A stretch of DNA of 8,596 nucleotides from Candidatus Delongbacteria bacterium (GCA_016784425.1 JADHUQ010000099.1:1-8596), one strand, 5' to 3'. Shown: positions 1 through 7,066, numbered from the stretch's first letter. Notes: generated by a model from the sequence alone, not told the origin. Numbers and translations: made by a program.

Positions 1-394
1 AACTCCAGACGATCGGCCCATCCGGCGTACCGGCGGCAGAACCTGTCTGGGTTTGCTTGAGATAACTGATATCACCAGAAGTAGACAGCTGGGTGTTGGT
101 AGGATCGGTGACTGTGATATCCCCAATTCCCAGAGAGGTAAGTTCAAACCCCCAACGTTGCTGACCGGCATCTGTAAGGCTGATCGTTAATGAGTAGGTT
201 TCTCCAGGAACATATGTTTCCGGCGTTGTGAGCAACATGTTCCCGTCACCGCTGTTCAAAGGGTAACTACTGTGACAGGCGGTACAATTATCCTCATTGG
301 GTGCACCGGTGTAACCATTGGGTGGGCCGCCGGAATAGGCCAGCAGTGCAAGTGGCAGTGAAGCTGAGATCAGAACGATCGCTGAAATCTTCAT
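1..394 (-). CDS. Secreted choice-of-anchor V (Reeler-like) domain protein, N-terminal part
   Basis: The gene runs off the left edge; 131 codons are visible and the C-terminus is missing. The start is the ATG read from 394, preceded on the minus strand by AAAGGTGA, a good ribosome binding site. Residues 1-19 form a signal peptide (MKIS, hydrophobic stretch, ALLA then YSG). Next comes SGGPPNGYTGAPNEDNCTACH: the SGPPxGxTGAP...CxxCH opening is the hallmark of choice-of-anchor V/Reeler-type secreted proteins, as is RWGFELTSL around residues 80-88. Cys37, Cys40 and His41 form a CxxCH motif that could bind haem c covalently or, in the oxidised periplasm, form a disulfide; sequence alone does not decide. 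Many relatives end in a T9SS sorting domain, which would fit the next gene but lies outside the window. Family assignment is from memory of the conserved opening; molecular function is unknown. Confidence 0.8.
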   Translation of the reverse strand, partial: MKISAIVLISASLPLALLAYSGGPPNGYTGAPNEDNCTACHSSYPLNSGDGNMLLTTPETYVPGETYSLTISLTDAGQQRWGFELTSLGIGDITVTDPTNTQLSTSGDISYLKQTQTGSAAGTPDGPIVWS

Positions 395-417
395 GATTAA
401 TCACCTTTTGTGTCGGT

Positions 418-440
418 GGGGATGCTCAGGGCAGCTCCCC
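418..440 (-). promoter_or_regulatory. Leader hairpin upstream of the choice-of-anchor V gene
   Basis: GGGGA (418-422) pairs with TCCCC (436-440), and after one bulged base GCT (424-426) pairs with AGC (433-435), leaving a six-base loop. The stem has eight GC-rich pairs and its near edge lies about 24 bases before the start codon at 394, so it would sit in the 5' leader next to the ribosome binding site. There is no T run, so it is not an ordinary terminator. A role in mRNA stability or translation is only a possibility; I recognise no riboswitch class here. Confidence 0.3.
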
Positions 441-850
441 AATTTTTACCTCTGTTCGCCATATCTTCCATTATCAACACGATAGCTGTAAGTCGTGTTA
501 CAACGACTGCGGAGTCGGGACCAGTCTGAAAAAACTCCATTTACGAGCTGCATAAATGTACTGCAGCAGGTAGCTGTATAGATAAAAATAGTAATCAATA
601 CCATTAATGCAAGAGATATCAGATCTCAGTAATCGCAAAGCTGGGATTATGTTGAGCTGAGAGTTTTCAGCGGTCAGTTTGTCAACTTTGTTCTGGAACC
701 ACCAAATCCTCTTGGTGAGTCAGTTTGGTGAATGGAATGGCGCGGGTTAAAGCACAGTCAGGTAAACATCTCGTTTTTCAGCCGAAAAGAGCCTCTGTAG
801 GTCTATATTTGGCTAAAAAATCGGGATAACTACGGTTAATACAACAACAT

Positions 851-868
851 AACTAGGTCCGACCCCAG
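851..868 (+). repeat. Dispersed 18-bp repeat, copy 1 (REP-like)
   Basis: AACTAGGTCCGACCCCAG matches the reverse complement of 5277-5294 at 17 of 18 positions. The core GGTCCGACCCC is close to palindromic. GC-rich GGGTCGGACCC-type cores of this kind are, from memory, common extragenic repeats in many bacteria and are often associated with REP-associated tyrosine transposases (RAYTs); no such gene is in the window. Calling it REP-like is inference. Confidence 0.4.
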
Positions 869-953
869 CGAAATTCCGTTAAAACCTGAAATTATAAGAG
901 GATAAGGCGAAATGATGCCACTGTGATCATTCCCTTGAGAAACCATCAGCGAC

Positions 954-980
954 AAAAAAAGCGGCCCCGATTGGGGCCGC
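954..980 (-). terminator. Rho-independent terminator of the PPC repeat protein gene
   Basis: GCGGCCCC (961-968) and GGGGCCGC (973-980) form a perfect eight-pair, all-GC stem with a four-base loop. On the minus strand the stem is followed directly by seven Ts (954-960). It lies about 30 bases past the stop codon at 1011-1013. The T run is on the minus-strand exit side, so it serves the 822-residue gene and isolates it from the gene at 1-394. Confidence 0.92.
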
Positions 981-1010
981 TATAAAACAGATGATAATAC
1001 TGTTTGTGTA

Positions 1011-3479
1011 CTATTTAACGAAGGTCATCTTCTGGACCTGGCTGAAGTCGGCAGTCGTCATCCGCAGGAAGTAGATACCAGAGGCCAGATCAGCCGCAGG
1101 CGCCCATTCCATGGTGTGATTACCGGCAGTCATCAGACCGTTCTGCAATGTCTGGACCAGACGTCCAGTTACATCGTAGACGGCCAACTCAACAACGCCA
1201 GCCTCAGACAATCCGAATTCGATGGTGGTCGAAGGATTGAAGGGGTTAGGATAGTTGCGAGCCAGGTAGGTGGTTTCCGGAACATCAACATCGGTGATGA
1301 TAATCTGGCCGATGAAGAGATCATAGTTACCGGAATTGCTGCTGTAACCTTCAACACAGACAATGTAAGTACCTGCATCCAGAGGCATGAAGATTTCAGA
1401 CGGCGTGTAAGGGGCCGGTGATTCGGGGCATTCACCGTAAGGGCCATCGTCGTCATAGGCTATCTGGGTGTAACACTCTGTGAACAGACGCAGATAGGTG
1501 TCGTAATCGGTGAAGGCATCACACAGCTCGATCAGGTAATCGCCGGGATTAACGACGGTGAACTCATACCATTCGTCAGGTGAGGAGTTACCGTAGGTGT
1601 CGTTGTTATCCGCAGTGGTGTTCTGGGTGCTGTAAGGGAGTGAATCGACTATGATCGGGTTATCGCAAGCATCGCCAAGGGGCGGAGGAACGAAATCGGC
1701 TTCGATAAGGAGATCGTAAGCACCGGAAGAGCTGCTGTAACCTTCAACACAGACTACATAGGTACCGGCCATCAGCGACAGATTCATCTCGGACTGCAGA
1801 CCACAGAAGTCGTCGTTGGAAGCGATTTGCGTAGCGCAATCATCAGCCATCAAGCGGATGTAGCTGTCATAGCTGGTGGCGCCGTCGCAGAGGGTTACGC
1901 GACAGACGGTGGCGTCCTCATCCAGAGTGAAACGATGCCACTCGTCGGGGGAGCTGTTGCCGTAACTGTCAGTGTTGTCAGCAGTGGTACCACTGAACAT
2001 GTAAGGAATGGCAGGTGCAACGAACGGGGTGGCGCAAAGATCGCCAGGTGGTGTACAGTCAGGACCTGTGACATCCAGGGTGAAAGCACCAGAGCCGCTG
2101 CTGTAGCCCTCAACACAGATATAGTAGTTACCACCAGCGGTAAGTGTGACGTTCATTTCGGACTGCAGACCGCAAAAATCGTCATTGGAGGCGATTTCGG
2201 TGGCGCAGTCACCCGCCAGCAGGCGGATGTAGCTGTCATAACTGGTGACACCGTCACACAGGGTGATGCGGAAGTCACCTTCGCAACCGAGGAACTCAAA
2301 CCATTCGTCAGGTGAGGCGTTACCGTAGGTGTCGGTATTGTCGGCAGTTGTACCGGCAAAGTTGTAGGGGAGACCTGGAATTACAATCGGGTCGCCACAG
2401 CTGTCACCTTCCGGGTTGGTGGCAAATTCTTCCACATTGATGTTGAAAACAAAATCCTCAGTCATAAGATCATAGTCCTGTACATAATGGGGGAACAGGA
2501 TCGATCCGGGACCGGCGATACCAGCGAAGCTGAGAACCAGGTTACCATTACCGCAATCCCAACCATAGCTGCCGGGAATGTAGTCATCACAAAGACAGTC
2601 GTTCATCAGGATGATACCGTAATTGTCCCACGGTTCGACATCTGAGCACCAATCCACCGTGACAGTCTGTACAGCGTAAGGCAGATCGACTTCATACCAG
2701 ACAGCGTTCCAGTTCAACAGACCGGGACAGTCAATCGTGGCGCCGGAAAAGTTGCCGCTTACTGTGACGGGATAAGGACCGCTGATGAATTCCGCATTTT
2801 CACAGGTATCGTTGGCAGGCGGCGGAATAAACACATCTTCAGTAACGTCCAGTACATAATTACCGGAACTGCCATAATAACCATCAACGACGATAAAATA
2901 GGTGTTACCGCCAGTCAGAAACAGGTCCGGCAACTCGCTGACGTAACCGGGGCAGGAATCATCGTTGCAGGCGTAAGGGGCGCCCGGTGTAGCGCTGTTC
3001 TCATAGACAAACAGCTTGGTGTCATAGTCGGAGCCGTTGCAGAGGGTGATGTCCACAACCATATCGGCTCCAGGGGCAAAACTGTACACTACATCCGGAG
3101 CAGTGGAACCGGTATAGGGGCAGGCTTCGTCGTAATCATCGACGAATCCGATAGTGGTACCGGCGCTGTTGTGCGGAAGAGTGATGGGTGTTGCGCTGTT
3201 AACGTCTTCTCCACCCTGACGACCAAGGGGCAGATCGAATTCGGGGAGTCCGTAATACTCGCGTACTTCTCTGTACAGGTAAGCTGGTACAGGAAGGTTT
3301 TGAGCTTTAAGGTCGGCGATCTCCTGCTCAGCCCAGAAGAGATTGCTGCCAGCAGTAGACTGTACAACATCTCCAGCGGTTTGCAGGGTCTCCGCTTTCT
3401 TCAGCGTGACAGATGAACCCTTGGCAAAAGCGAAACAGGCTAGTCCGAGAACCAGACCTGACACAAGTAACTTCTTCAT
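1011..3479 (-). CDS. Secreted five-domain PPC-repeat protein with T9SS type A sorting domain
   Basis: An 822-residue exported protein. The ATG at 3479 is preceded by AAGGAG (3487-3492) at good spacing. Residues 1-19 are a signal peptide (MKKLL...ACFAFA). A short linker (20-90) leads to five beta-rich units: about 93-214, 222-352 (divergent), 356-472, 478-596 and 601-730. Units 3-5 share GDxC...PY, TADN(T/N)D(T/S)YGN(A/S)SPDEW, (I/L)ELCD or TLCDG, YD(S/T)Y(I/L)RL, and a C-terminal (I/V)CVEGYSSxSGxxxL. These are features of bacterial pre-peptidase C-terminal (PPC) domains. Repeated cysteines (LCDG, DDCA, DDFCG, VCVEG) suggest disulfides. Residues 738-822 hold NYPNPFNPSTT, VYDVTGRLV and SGIYFLRM, the T9SS type A sorting domain, normally removed on export and surface attachment. 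No peptidase or other catalytic domain is visible, so binding or structural roles are likely; the ligand is unknown. It appears monocistronic, ending at a strong terminator. Confidence 0.9.
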   Translation of the reverse strand: MKKLLVSGLVLGLACFAFAKGSSVTLKKAETLQTAGDVVQSTAGSNLFWAEQEIADLKAQNLPVPAYLYREVREYYGLPEFDLPLGRQGGEDVNSATPITLPHNSAGTTIGFVDDYDEACPYTGSTAPDVVYSFAPGADMVVDITLCNGSDYDTKLFVYENSATPGAPYACNDDSCPGYVSELPDLFLTGGNTYFIVVDGYYGSSGNYVLDVTEDVFIPPPANDTCENAEFISGPYPVTVSGNFSGATIDCPGLLNWNAVWYEVDLPYAVQTVTVDWCSDVEPWDNYGIILMNDCLCDDYIPGSYGWDCGNGNLVLSFAGIAGPGSILFPHYVQDYDLMTEDFVFNINVEEFATNPEGDSCGDPIVIPGLPYNFAGTTADNTDTYGNASPDEWFEFLGCEGDFRITLCDGVTSYDSYIRLLAGDCATEIASNDDFCGLQSEMNVTLTAGGNYYICVEGYSSGSGAFTLDVTGPDCTPPGDLCATPFVAPAIPYMFSGTTADNTDSYGNSSPDEWHRFTLDEDATVCRVTLCDGATSYDSYIRLMADDCATQIASNDDFCGLQSEMNLSLMAGTYVVCVEGYSSSSGAYDLLIEADFVPPPLGDACDNPIIVDSLPYSTQNTTADNNDTYGNSSPDEWYEFTVVNPGDYLIELCDAFTDYDTYLRLFTECYTQIAYDDDGPYGECPESPAPYTPSEIFMPLDAGTYIVCVEGYSSNSGNYDLFIGQIIITDVDVPETTYLARNYPNPFNPSTTIEFGLSEAGVVELAVYDVTGRLVQTLQNGLMTAGNHTMEWAPAADLASGIYFLRMTTADFSQVQKMTFVK
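1678..2412 (-). repeat. Tandem duplication of about 369 bp encoding PPC units 3 and 4
   Basis: Two adjacent in-frame copies, 2047-2412 (unit 3) and 1678-2046 (unit 4). Aligning 1789-1895 with 2158-2264, offset 369 bases, I count about 18 differences in 107 positions, so roughly 83% DNA identity. Units 1, 2 and 5 are visibly more diverged. Many differences fall at third codon positions, which suggests a fairly recent duplication kept under protein-level selection. Confidence 0.8.
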
Positions 3480-4235
3480 AAGGCTTCTCCTTGCATTAAT
3501 GATACAACTGAACTAAATGCCAATTAATATGACACAATAAAACATTTGGACTGACGATGCGTTTTTGGCACAATACAAAGCCAGTCTTTTATTACTTATT
3601 CAGCACAACTGCAATAATCATTCCGAAAAAGTGAAAAACCAGCCAAAACCATAACCGACTGTATAATAACCACATAGCTATGTCAGCTCCAGATCGGGGG
3701 TTTTCAGATTGTCCGCAACTGTGCTGTATTTGAACAAAAAGTTTTTATACATATCTGACCAGCCCTGAAGTTGGCTTCCGGAAGAACGTGATGTTGAGAT
3801 GGAGAAAACGCTCCTCACCCTCAAAGTCTATCGGCAAAACGATTGATCAGCTTAATCTGCCAGGAAATAAATAATTGGGATGTGAGATTAGTCGAGTTGC
3901 TTGGAACTGCTCTAATTCTGGACACACGCTTTTGCTGCCCCTGGAAAGTGGTTATCCTATTCTCTGGACACCTGTTGTATTCCATAGGCATGTTAGTCAG
4001 AAATGCACACCCTGAGGATGACAGGACTCCCGTCAGTGTAATTCAGCAATACCTTTCGAGTACGAATAGCTGTCTGTGTGAATGGTTACGAATTTGTATT
4101 ACCTGGCTGGAGATACATCTATTACGTCAGACTGGAAAACAGCTATAGTTGTGAACTTTACACACTTGCTGAACAGGGCATTTATTTCTAATTTAAAAGC
4201 GGTACAGACGGGAATTCTAATAAGTACAGGCAACA
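3480..4235. other. Long non-coding region between divergent genes
   Basis: These 756 bases separate the minus-strand PPC gene from the plus-strand Lnb-like gene, so both promoters should lie here. The ribosome binding site for the left gene is at 3487-3492. I see a perfect 12-bp palindrome ACATAGCTATGT (3672-3683), a TATAAT hexamer (3662-3667) without a matching -35, and CTGGACAC twice (around 3917 and 3963). Short open frames in the right half (for example 3843-4148) have no recognisable domain or convincing start signal. It may hold an untranslated leader, small RNA or decayed gene, but none can be supported. Confidence 0.4.
3672..3683. repeat. 12-bp perfect palindrome, possible operator
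   Basis: ACATAGCTATGT is identical on both strands. It lies about 190 bases upstream of the PPC gene start and directly follows a TATAAT hexamer at 3662-3667. A dimeric regulator could bind here, but no family is recognised and a 12-bp palindrome can arise by chance. Confidence 0.25.
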
Positions 4236-5225
4236 ATGAAACACCATTGGATAAAAGCCCTCCTGACTGCTATCTACTGGTTGGTAATAGGCGCACTCTG
4301 GCTCTGGGCGGTGGGTTTGTATTGCTTTGCAGTGAATCTTCCCTTTCCACTGAAGTGTGGTGTGGCCCTCTTGTGGTTGCTGGCGGCCTTTCTGCTTTGG
4401 CCCCGGACCGCACGCTTACGCTGGGGCCGATGGTTACCGCCACTCTTTCTCCTGCTTCCCATAGTACTCTGGACATCCCTCAAGCCAGGTCGTATAGATG
4501 AGTATCGACTGGAGCAATCACGCATGCCCTGGGGGGAGTTTCAGGAGAATCGTGTTATCATGCACGACCTGCGTGCCTGTCGTTACGAGGGCGGAGAAAT
4601 ACTGAACCCGGGCTGGTACGACCTGGAGGTGAATGTCGATTCTCTGGTAGCGCTGGATTACCTCCTGGTTTACTTTGCTGACTGGGAGGGAGTAGCCCAC
4701 ACTTTTCTCAGTTTTGGTTTTGCTGATGGTGAACGGATTGCTCTCTCAGTAGAAGCACGTCGTGCGGCAGGAGAACCCTATGCATTGCTCCCAGGCCTTT
4801 ACCGGCAGTATGAACTGATGTACGTCATGGGTGATGAGTTGGATATAGTCGGGCTGAGGTTGCACCAGGATGGGGATCCGGTTTACATGCTGCCGATCGC
4901 GACCCCCCCGGAAAAGATTCAGGGACTATTCATCAACATGGTTAAAACCGCCAACAGCTTGCGGGTACAGCCACAGGTTTATAACACTATCACCAGTACC
5001 TGTACGACTCAACTGGCTGCCCAGGCCAATAAGCTGCGACAGGAACCGATCAATCTCTGGGACTGGCGGCTGGTCTTCCCCGGTTTCTCCGGTGAGTTGG
5101 CTCAGGAGGCGGGGTTGCTCGCATTGGAAGAGCCACTCGCCGTGGCTATGCAGCGGTTTCTGGTAAATCCTGACATGGTTCAAGGGGACGACCGTCACTC
5201 CTTTTCCGCCAGCCTGCACAGATAA
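4236..5225 (+). CDS. Membrane-anchored Lnb N-terminal periplasmic domain (DUF4105) protein
   Basis: A 329-residue protein. Three hydrophobic segments (about 11-32, 37-56, 66-82) anchor it in the inner membrane, and residues from about 95 on form the DUF4105 domain. Diagnostic blocks are AHTFLSFGFADGERIALSVE (154-173) followed by ARR, GLYRQYELMYVMGDELDIVGLR (187-208, given here as family pattern), YNTITSTCTTQL (249-260) and WDWRLVFPGF (275-284). His155 and Cys256 are the likely catalytic pair of a thiol enzyme. The family (PF13387, as I recall) is named after Lnb, a lipoprotein N-acyltransferase described in Bdellovibrio, but members differ in architecture and most are untested; acyltransfer here is inference. 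The usual NNCTT block reads STCTT. The start has only a weak AGG six bases upstream; starting here keeps the first membrane segment. The gene stands alone, convergent with the DUF481 gene. Confidence 0.85.
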   Translation: MKHHWIKALLTAIYWLVIGALWLWAVGLYCFAVNLPFPLKCGVALLWLLAAFLLWPRTARLRWGRWLPPLFLLLPIVLWTSLKPGRIDEYRLEQSRMPWGEFQENRVIMHDLRACRYEGGEILNPGWYDLEVNVDSLVALDYLLVYFADWEGVAHTFLSFGFADGERIALSVEARRAAGEPYALLPGLYRQYELMYVMGDELDIVGLRLHQDGDPVYMLPIATPPEKIQGLFINMVKTANSLRVQPQVYNTITSTCTTQLAAQANKLRQEPINLWDWRLVFPGFSGELAQEAGLLALEEPLAVAMQRFLVNPDMVQGDDRHSFSASLHR

Positions 5226-5254
5226 TGGACACAGTATTGTCATAAATGTTGCCA

Positions 5255-5294
5255 AACTGGACAATCTGGGAGCAATCTGGGGTCGGACCCAGTT
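5255..5294. repeat. 40-bp repeat element with inverted ends, including 18-bp repeat copy 2
   Basis: AACTGG (5255-5260) and CCAGTT (5289-5294) are inverted ends around two close copies of CAATCTGGG (from 5263 and 5273). The right part (5277-5294) is CTGGGGTCGGACCCAGTT, whose reverse complement matches 851-868 at 17 of 18 positions. The element lies 30 bases past the stop of the Lnb-like gene. It is REP-like in place and composition; it lacks a T run, so I do not call it a terminator. Confidence 0.4.
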
Positions 5295-5399
5295 AACGTC
5301 ATGTATAATAAAGAGAAACGCCTAAACGCTCTTCAATAATAAAAGACTTAGTCCATTTTTCAGGCGAAAGTACACCCAAAAACGGTACGGAACAGAGAG

Positions 5400-5434
5400 A
5401 AAAACCCGTCTGACCCTCAAGCCAGACGGGTTTT
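5400..5434 (-). terminator. Rho-independent terminator of the mscS-DUF481 transcript
   Basis: CCCGTCTG (5405-5412) and CAGACGGG (5423-5430) pair over eight bases, extended by AAAA/TTTT to twelve, around a ten-base loop. On the minus strand the stem is followed by TTTTTCTCTC. It lies about 30 bases past the DUF481 stop codon. From the other side it leaves TTTT, so it may also stop transcripts from the convergent Lnb-like gene, less efficiently. Confidence 0.85.
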
Positions 5435-5462
5435 CATAGTTAGAACACGAGCTTCAGTATTT

Positions 5463-6188
5463 TTAAAAATTCGCTACCAGCGTCATCGACATGATGGTAT
5501 CGGAATTCTCGAACGTATCAGGCACCGGCAGGTTGTCATAATTGACGACATAACCCACCTTCAATGACAGGAAACTGCTCAAAGCTGTCTGCACCGCAGT
5601 TTCAGAAGTGAGAGTGTAGTTTTCGCTATCACTGAAATCGTAGAGCATCTCAACTGCCTGCGTAAAGGCGGTTTTCGCCGAGAATGACCACTTGTAGTTT
5701 GCACGCACCATACCAGCCATATAGTTGTAATCAGTATCGTCGATATACTGCTCACTGATATAGCTGCCGCCCACCTTGCAATCCAGGGTATGCTCCGGCC
5801 CGGTCAGAAACTTATAGCCGAGCGCTGGTCCGACATGAATACGGGAGTCAAGTCCGGCGAACTCGTTCTTGAGCCAACCGGCAATGAGACCCAGATAAAG
5901 CCTCTCAGTGAAGAGATAGTCCAGACCAAATTCAGTGGAGAAACTCTCCGCGGTCTTGACACCACCCGTCTCACCATAAACCACACCCAGCTTCCAATTA
6001 CCTGAGAGCCTGTCATTGAAAGTAATACCGAATACATTTCTGGCGGAAATGGTAGTAATCTCTGTATTACCACCAGTCTGGACATAGGACAGCTCCGCTT
6101 TGTCAGTCCAGTTTTTCTCCTGGGCGCTGAGGCTGGCTGTCAAAGCCAGTGTAACCAGGATTGTCGTAAAAAGCACAATGGTTTTCAT
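5463..6188 (-). CDS. DUF481 (YdiY-like) outer-membrane beta-barrel protein
   Basis: A 241-residue protein with a signal peptide (residues 1-22, MKTIVLFTT...SLSAQ). The mature part opens with NWTDKAELSYVQTGGNTE, the W...E..Y..T.GN signature of the DUF481 family, which includes E. coli YdiY, described as salt-induced. Alternating aromatic and polar strands continue to a final phenylalanine (LVANF), the usual C-terminal signal for outer-membrane insertion by the BAM machinery. Length is typical of the family. The biochemical role is unknown; a small barrel rather than an enzyme is expected. The ATG at 6188 follows AAAGGAG (6194-6200) with five-base spacing, a strong site. It lies 65 bases after the mscS stop on the same strand with no terminator between, so the two are probably co-transcribed; both could relate to osmotic or envelope stress, which is inference. 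Confidence 0.85.
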   Translation of the reverse strand: MKTIVLFTTILVTLALTASLSAQEKNWTDKAELSYVQTGGNTEITTISARNVFGITFNDRLSGNWKLGVVYGETGGVKTAESFSTEFGLDYLFTERLYLGLIAGWLKNEFAGLDSRIHVGPALGYKFLTGPEHTLDCKVGGSYISEQYIDDTDYNYMAGMVRANYKWSFSAKTAFTQAVEMLYDFSDSENYTLTSETAVQTALSSFLSLKVGYVVNYDNLPVPDTFENSDTIMSMTLVANF

Positions 6189-6253
6189 CTCGTCTCCTTT
6201 GTAACAACTCTATTACCAATGCTTTGTGATAAATTTCGCGTAGCAGTCACACA

Positions 6254-7066
6254 CTACAGATCATGCTTATAAAGATGAACATCCCGCTGCGGGAAGGGTA
6301 TATTAATATCTTCCGCATCAAAACGTTTCTTGATCGCCTCAGTGATATCAAAATAGACACTCCAGTAGTCGGCAGTCTTTACCCAGGGGCGAACCACGAA
6401 ATTGACGCTGCTGTCAGCCAGTTCTTTGACTGCAACATTCGCTGGTGGATCATCCAGAACGCGATCATCCTTTGCCAGAATATCTTTAAGGGCTGCCTTC
6501 GCCTTGTCTATGTCCTCACCGTAGCCGATCCCAGCTATAAGATCAACCCTGCGGATCTCCTTGGCGGAGTAATTGGTAATATTATCCGACATCATTTTAC
6601 CATTCGGTACGATGATCAACTTGTTGTCGGGTGTCTTTAAGTGCGTTGTAAATATGCTGATCGCCTCGATAGTACCTGCTGTTCCTCCCCCTTCGACATA
6701 ATCACCGATCTTAAAGGGGCGGAAGATTATCATCAACACCCCGGCGGCGAAATTAGACAGCGAGCCCTGCAGTGCCAGACCGATAGCCAGGCCGGCGGCA
6801 CCGATGATTGCGATAAAAGAGGTGGTCTGGATATCCAGCCGTGCCAGAGTCGCAACGATGACAAAAGCCATCAAGGTGGCATAAACCATACTTGTTGTAA
6901 AAGTAATCAATACCGGATCGACTTGCCGTTTTCCCATCAGCTTGCGCAGGTACCTCCTGACGAGGGAGGCGACCCATTTACCGATCAGGAATACAGCAAG
7001 AGCAGTTACGATTTTAACACCATAGAGTGCCAGAATTTCCCAGACTTTAGGCCACAGGTTTTCCAT
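6254..7066 (-). CDS. mscS: Small-conductance mechanosensitive channel MscS
   Basis: A 270-residue inner-membrane channel that opens under membrane tension and releases solutes on hypo-osmotic shock. Three membrane segments: about 12-35, 52-76 and 83-115. The third is the pore helix, with GAAGLAIGLALQGSLSNFAA (89-108), nearly identical to E. coli MscS, where the same small-residue pattern packs the heptamer and leucines form the gate. FRPFKIGDYVE (115-125), then VPNGK (153-157) and NITNYS (162-167), mark the beta domain; the C-terminal alpha/beta cage ends with FPFPQRDVHLYK-like residues (PFPQ at 257-260). Length matches the basic MscS class (E. coli 286), so there are no extra domains. The ATG at 7066 has AAAGGA about seven bases upstream. 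It is the first gene of a probable two-gene unit with the DUF481 barrel. Confidence 0.95.
   Translation of the reverse strand: MENLWPKVWEILALYGVKIVTALAVFLIGKWVASLVRRYLRKLMGKRQVDPVLITFTTSMVYATLMAFVIVATLARLDIQTTSFIAIIGAAGLAIGLALQGSLSNFAAGVLMIIFRPFKIGDYVEGGGTAGTIEAISIFTTHLKTPDNKLIIVPNGKMMSDNITNYSAKEIRRVDLIAGIGYGEDIDKAKAALKDILAKDDRVLDDPPANVAVKELADSSVNFVVRPWVKTADYWSVYFDITEAIKKRFDAEDINIPFPQRDVHLYKHDL

Larger units (their letters stand above)
395..953. other. Non-coding gap with several short inverted repeats
   Basis: No credible gene lies on either strand. The gap separates two minus-strand genes and must contain the promoter of the left one, but no convincing -35/-10 pair was found. Besides the leader hairpin it holds AACACGA/TCGTGTT (476-482 and 493-499), AGTCGT/ACGACT (491-496 and 503-508), CGACT/AGTCG (504-508 and 513-517), GCTGCA/TGCAGC (547-552 and 562-567), a nested CTCAG-TAATC...GATTA...CTGAG structure (625-661) and CACCAA/TTGGTG (700-705 and 712-717). 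The overlapping repeats at 476-517 lie 80-120 bases upstream of the left gene's start, a plausible operator position. An 18-bp dispersed repeat copy lies at 851-868. Confidence 0.5.

Noticed and set aside
625..661. CGCAAAGC-containing nested hairpin, considered as a cyclic-di-GMP riboswitch
   Set aside because: Only the short CGCAAAGC string resembles the class; the other conserved halves and the tetraloop-receptor are absent, and no plus-strand gene follows.
3662..3667. TATAAT hexamer on the plus strand as promoter of the Lnb-like gene
   Set aside because: No -35 element sits 16-18 bases upstream and the gene starts 570 bases later.
3791..3874. 27-codon frame MLRWRKRSSPSKSIGKTIDQ...
   Set aside because: GGAAG lies upstream, but the length is too small to judge and nothing supports expression; it could be a remnant, so it is noted only.
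3843..4148. Open frame of 101 codons in the divergent gap
   Set aside because: No ribosome binding site at proper distance, no family resemblance, and it overlaps another open frame; it looks accidental.
4082..4501. Open frame of 139 codons on the plus strand overlapping the Lnb-like gene start
   Set aside because: It is out of frame with the clear DUF4105 protein, and its second half is simply another frame of that gene.
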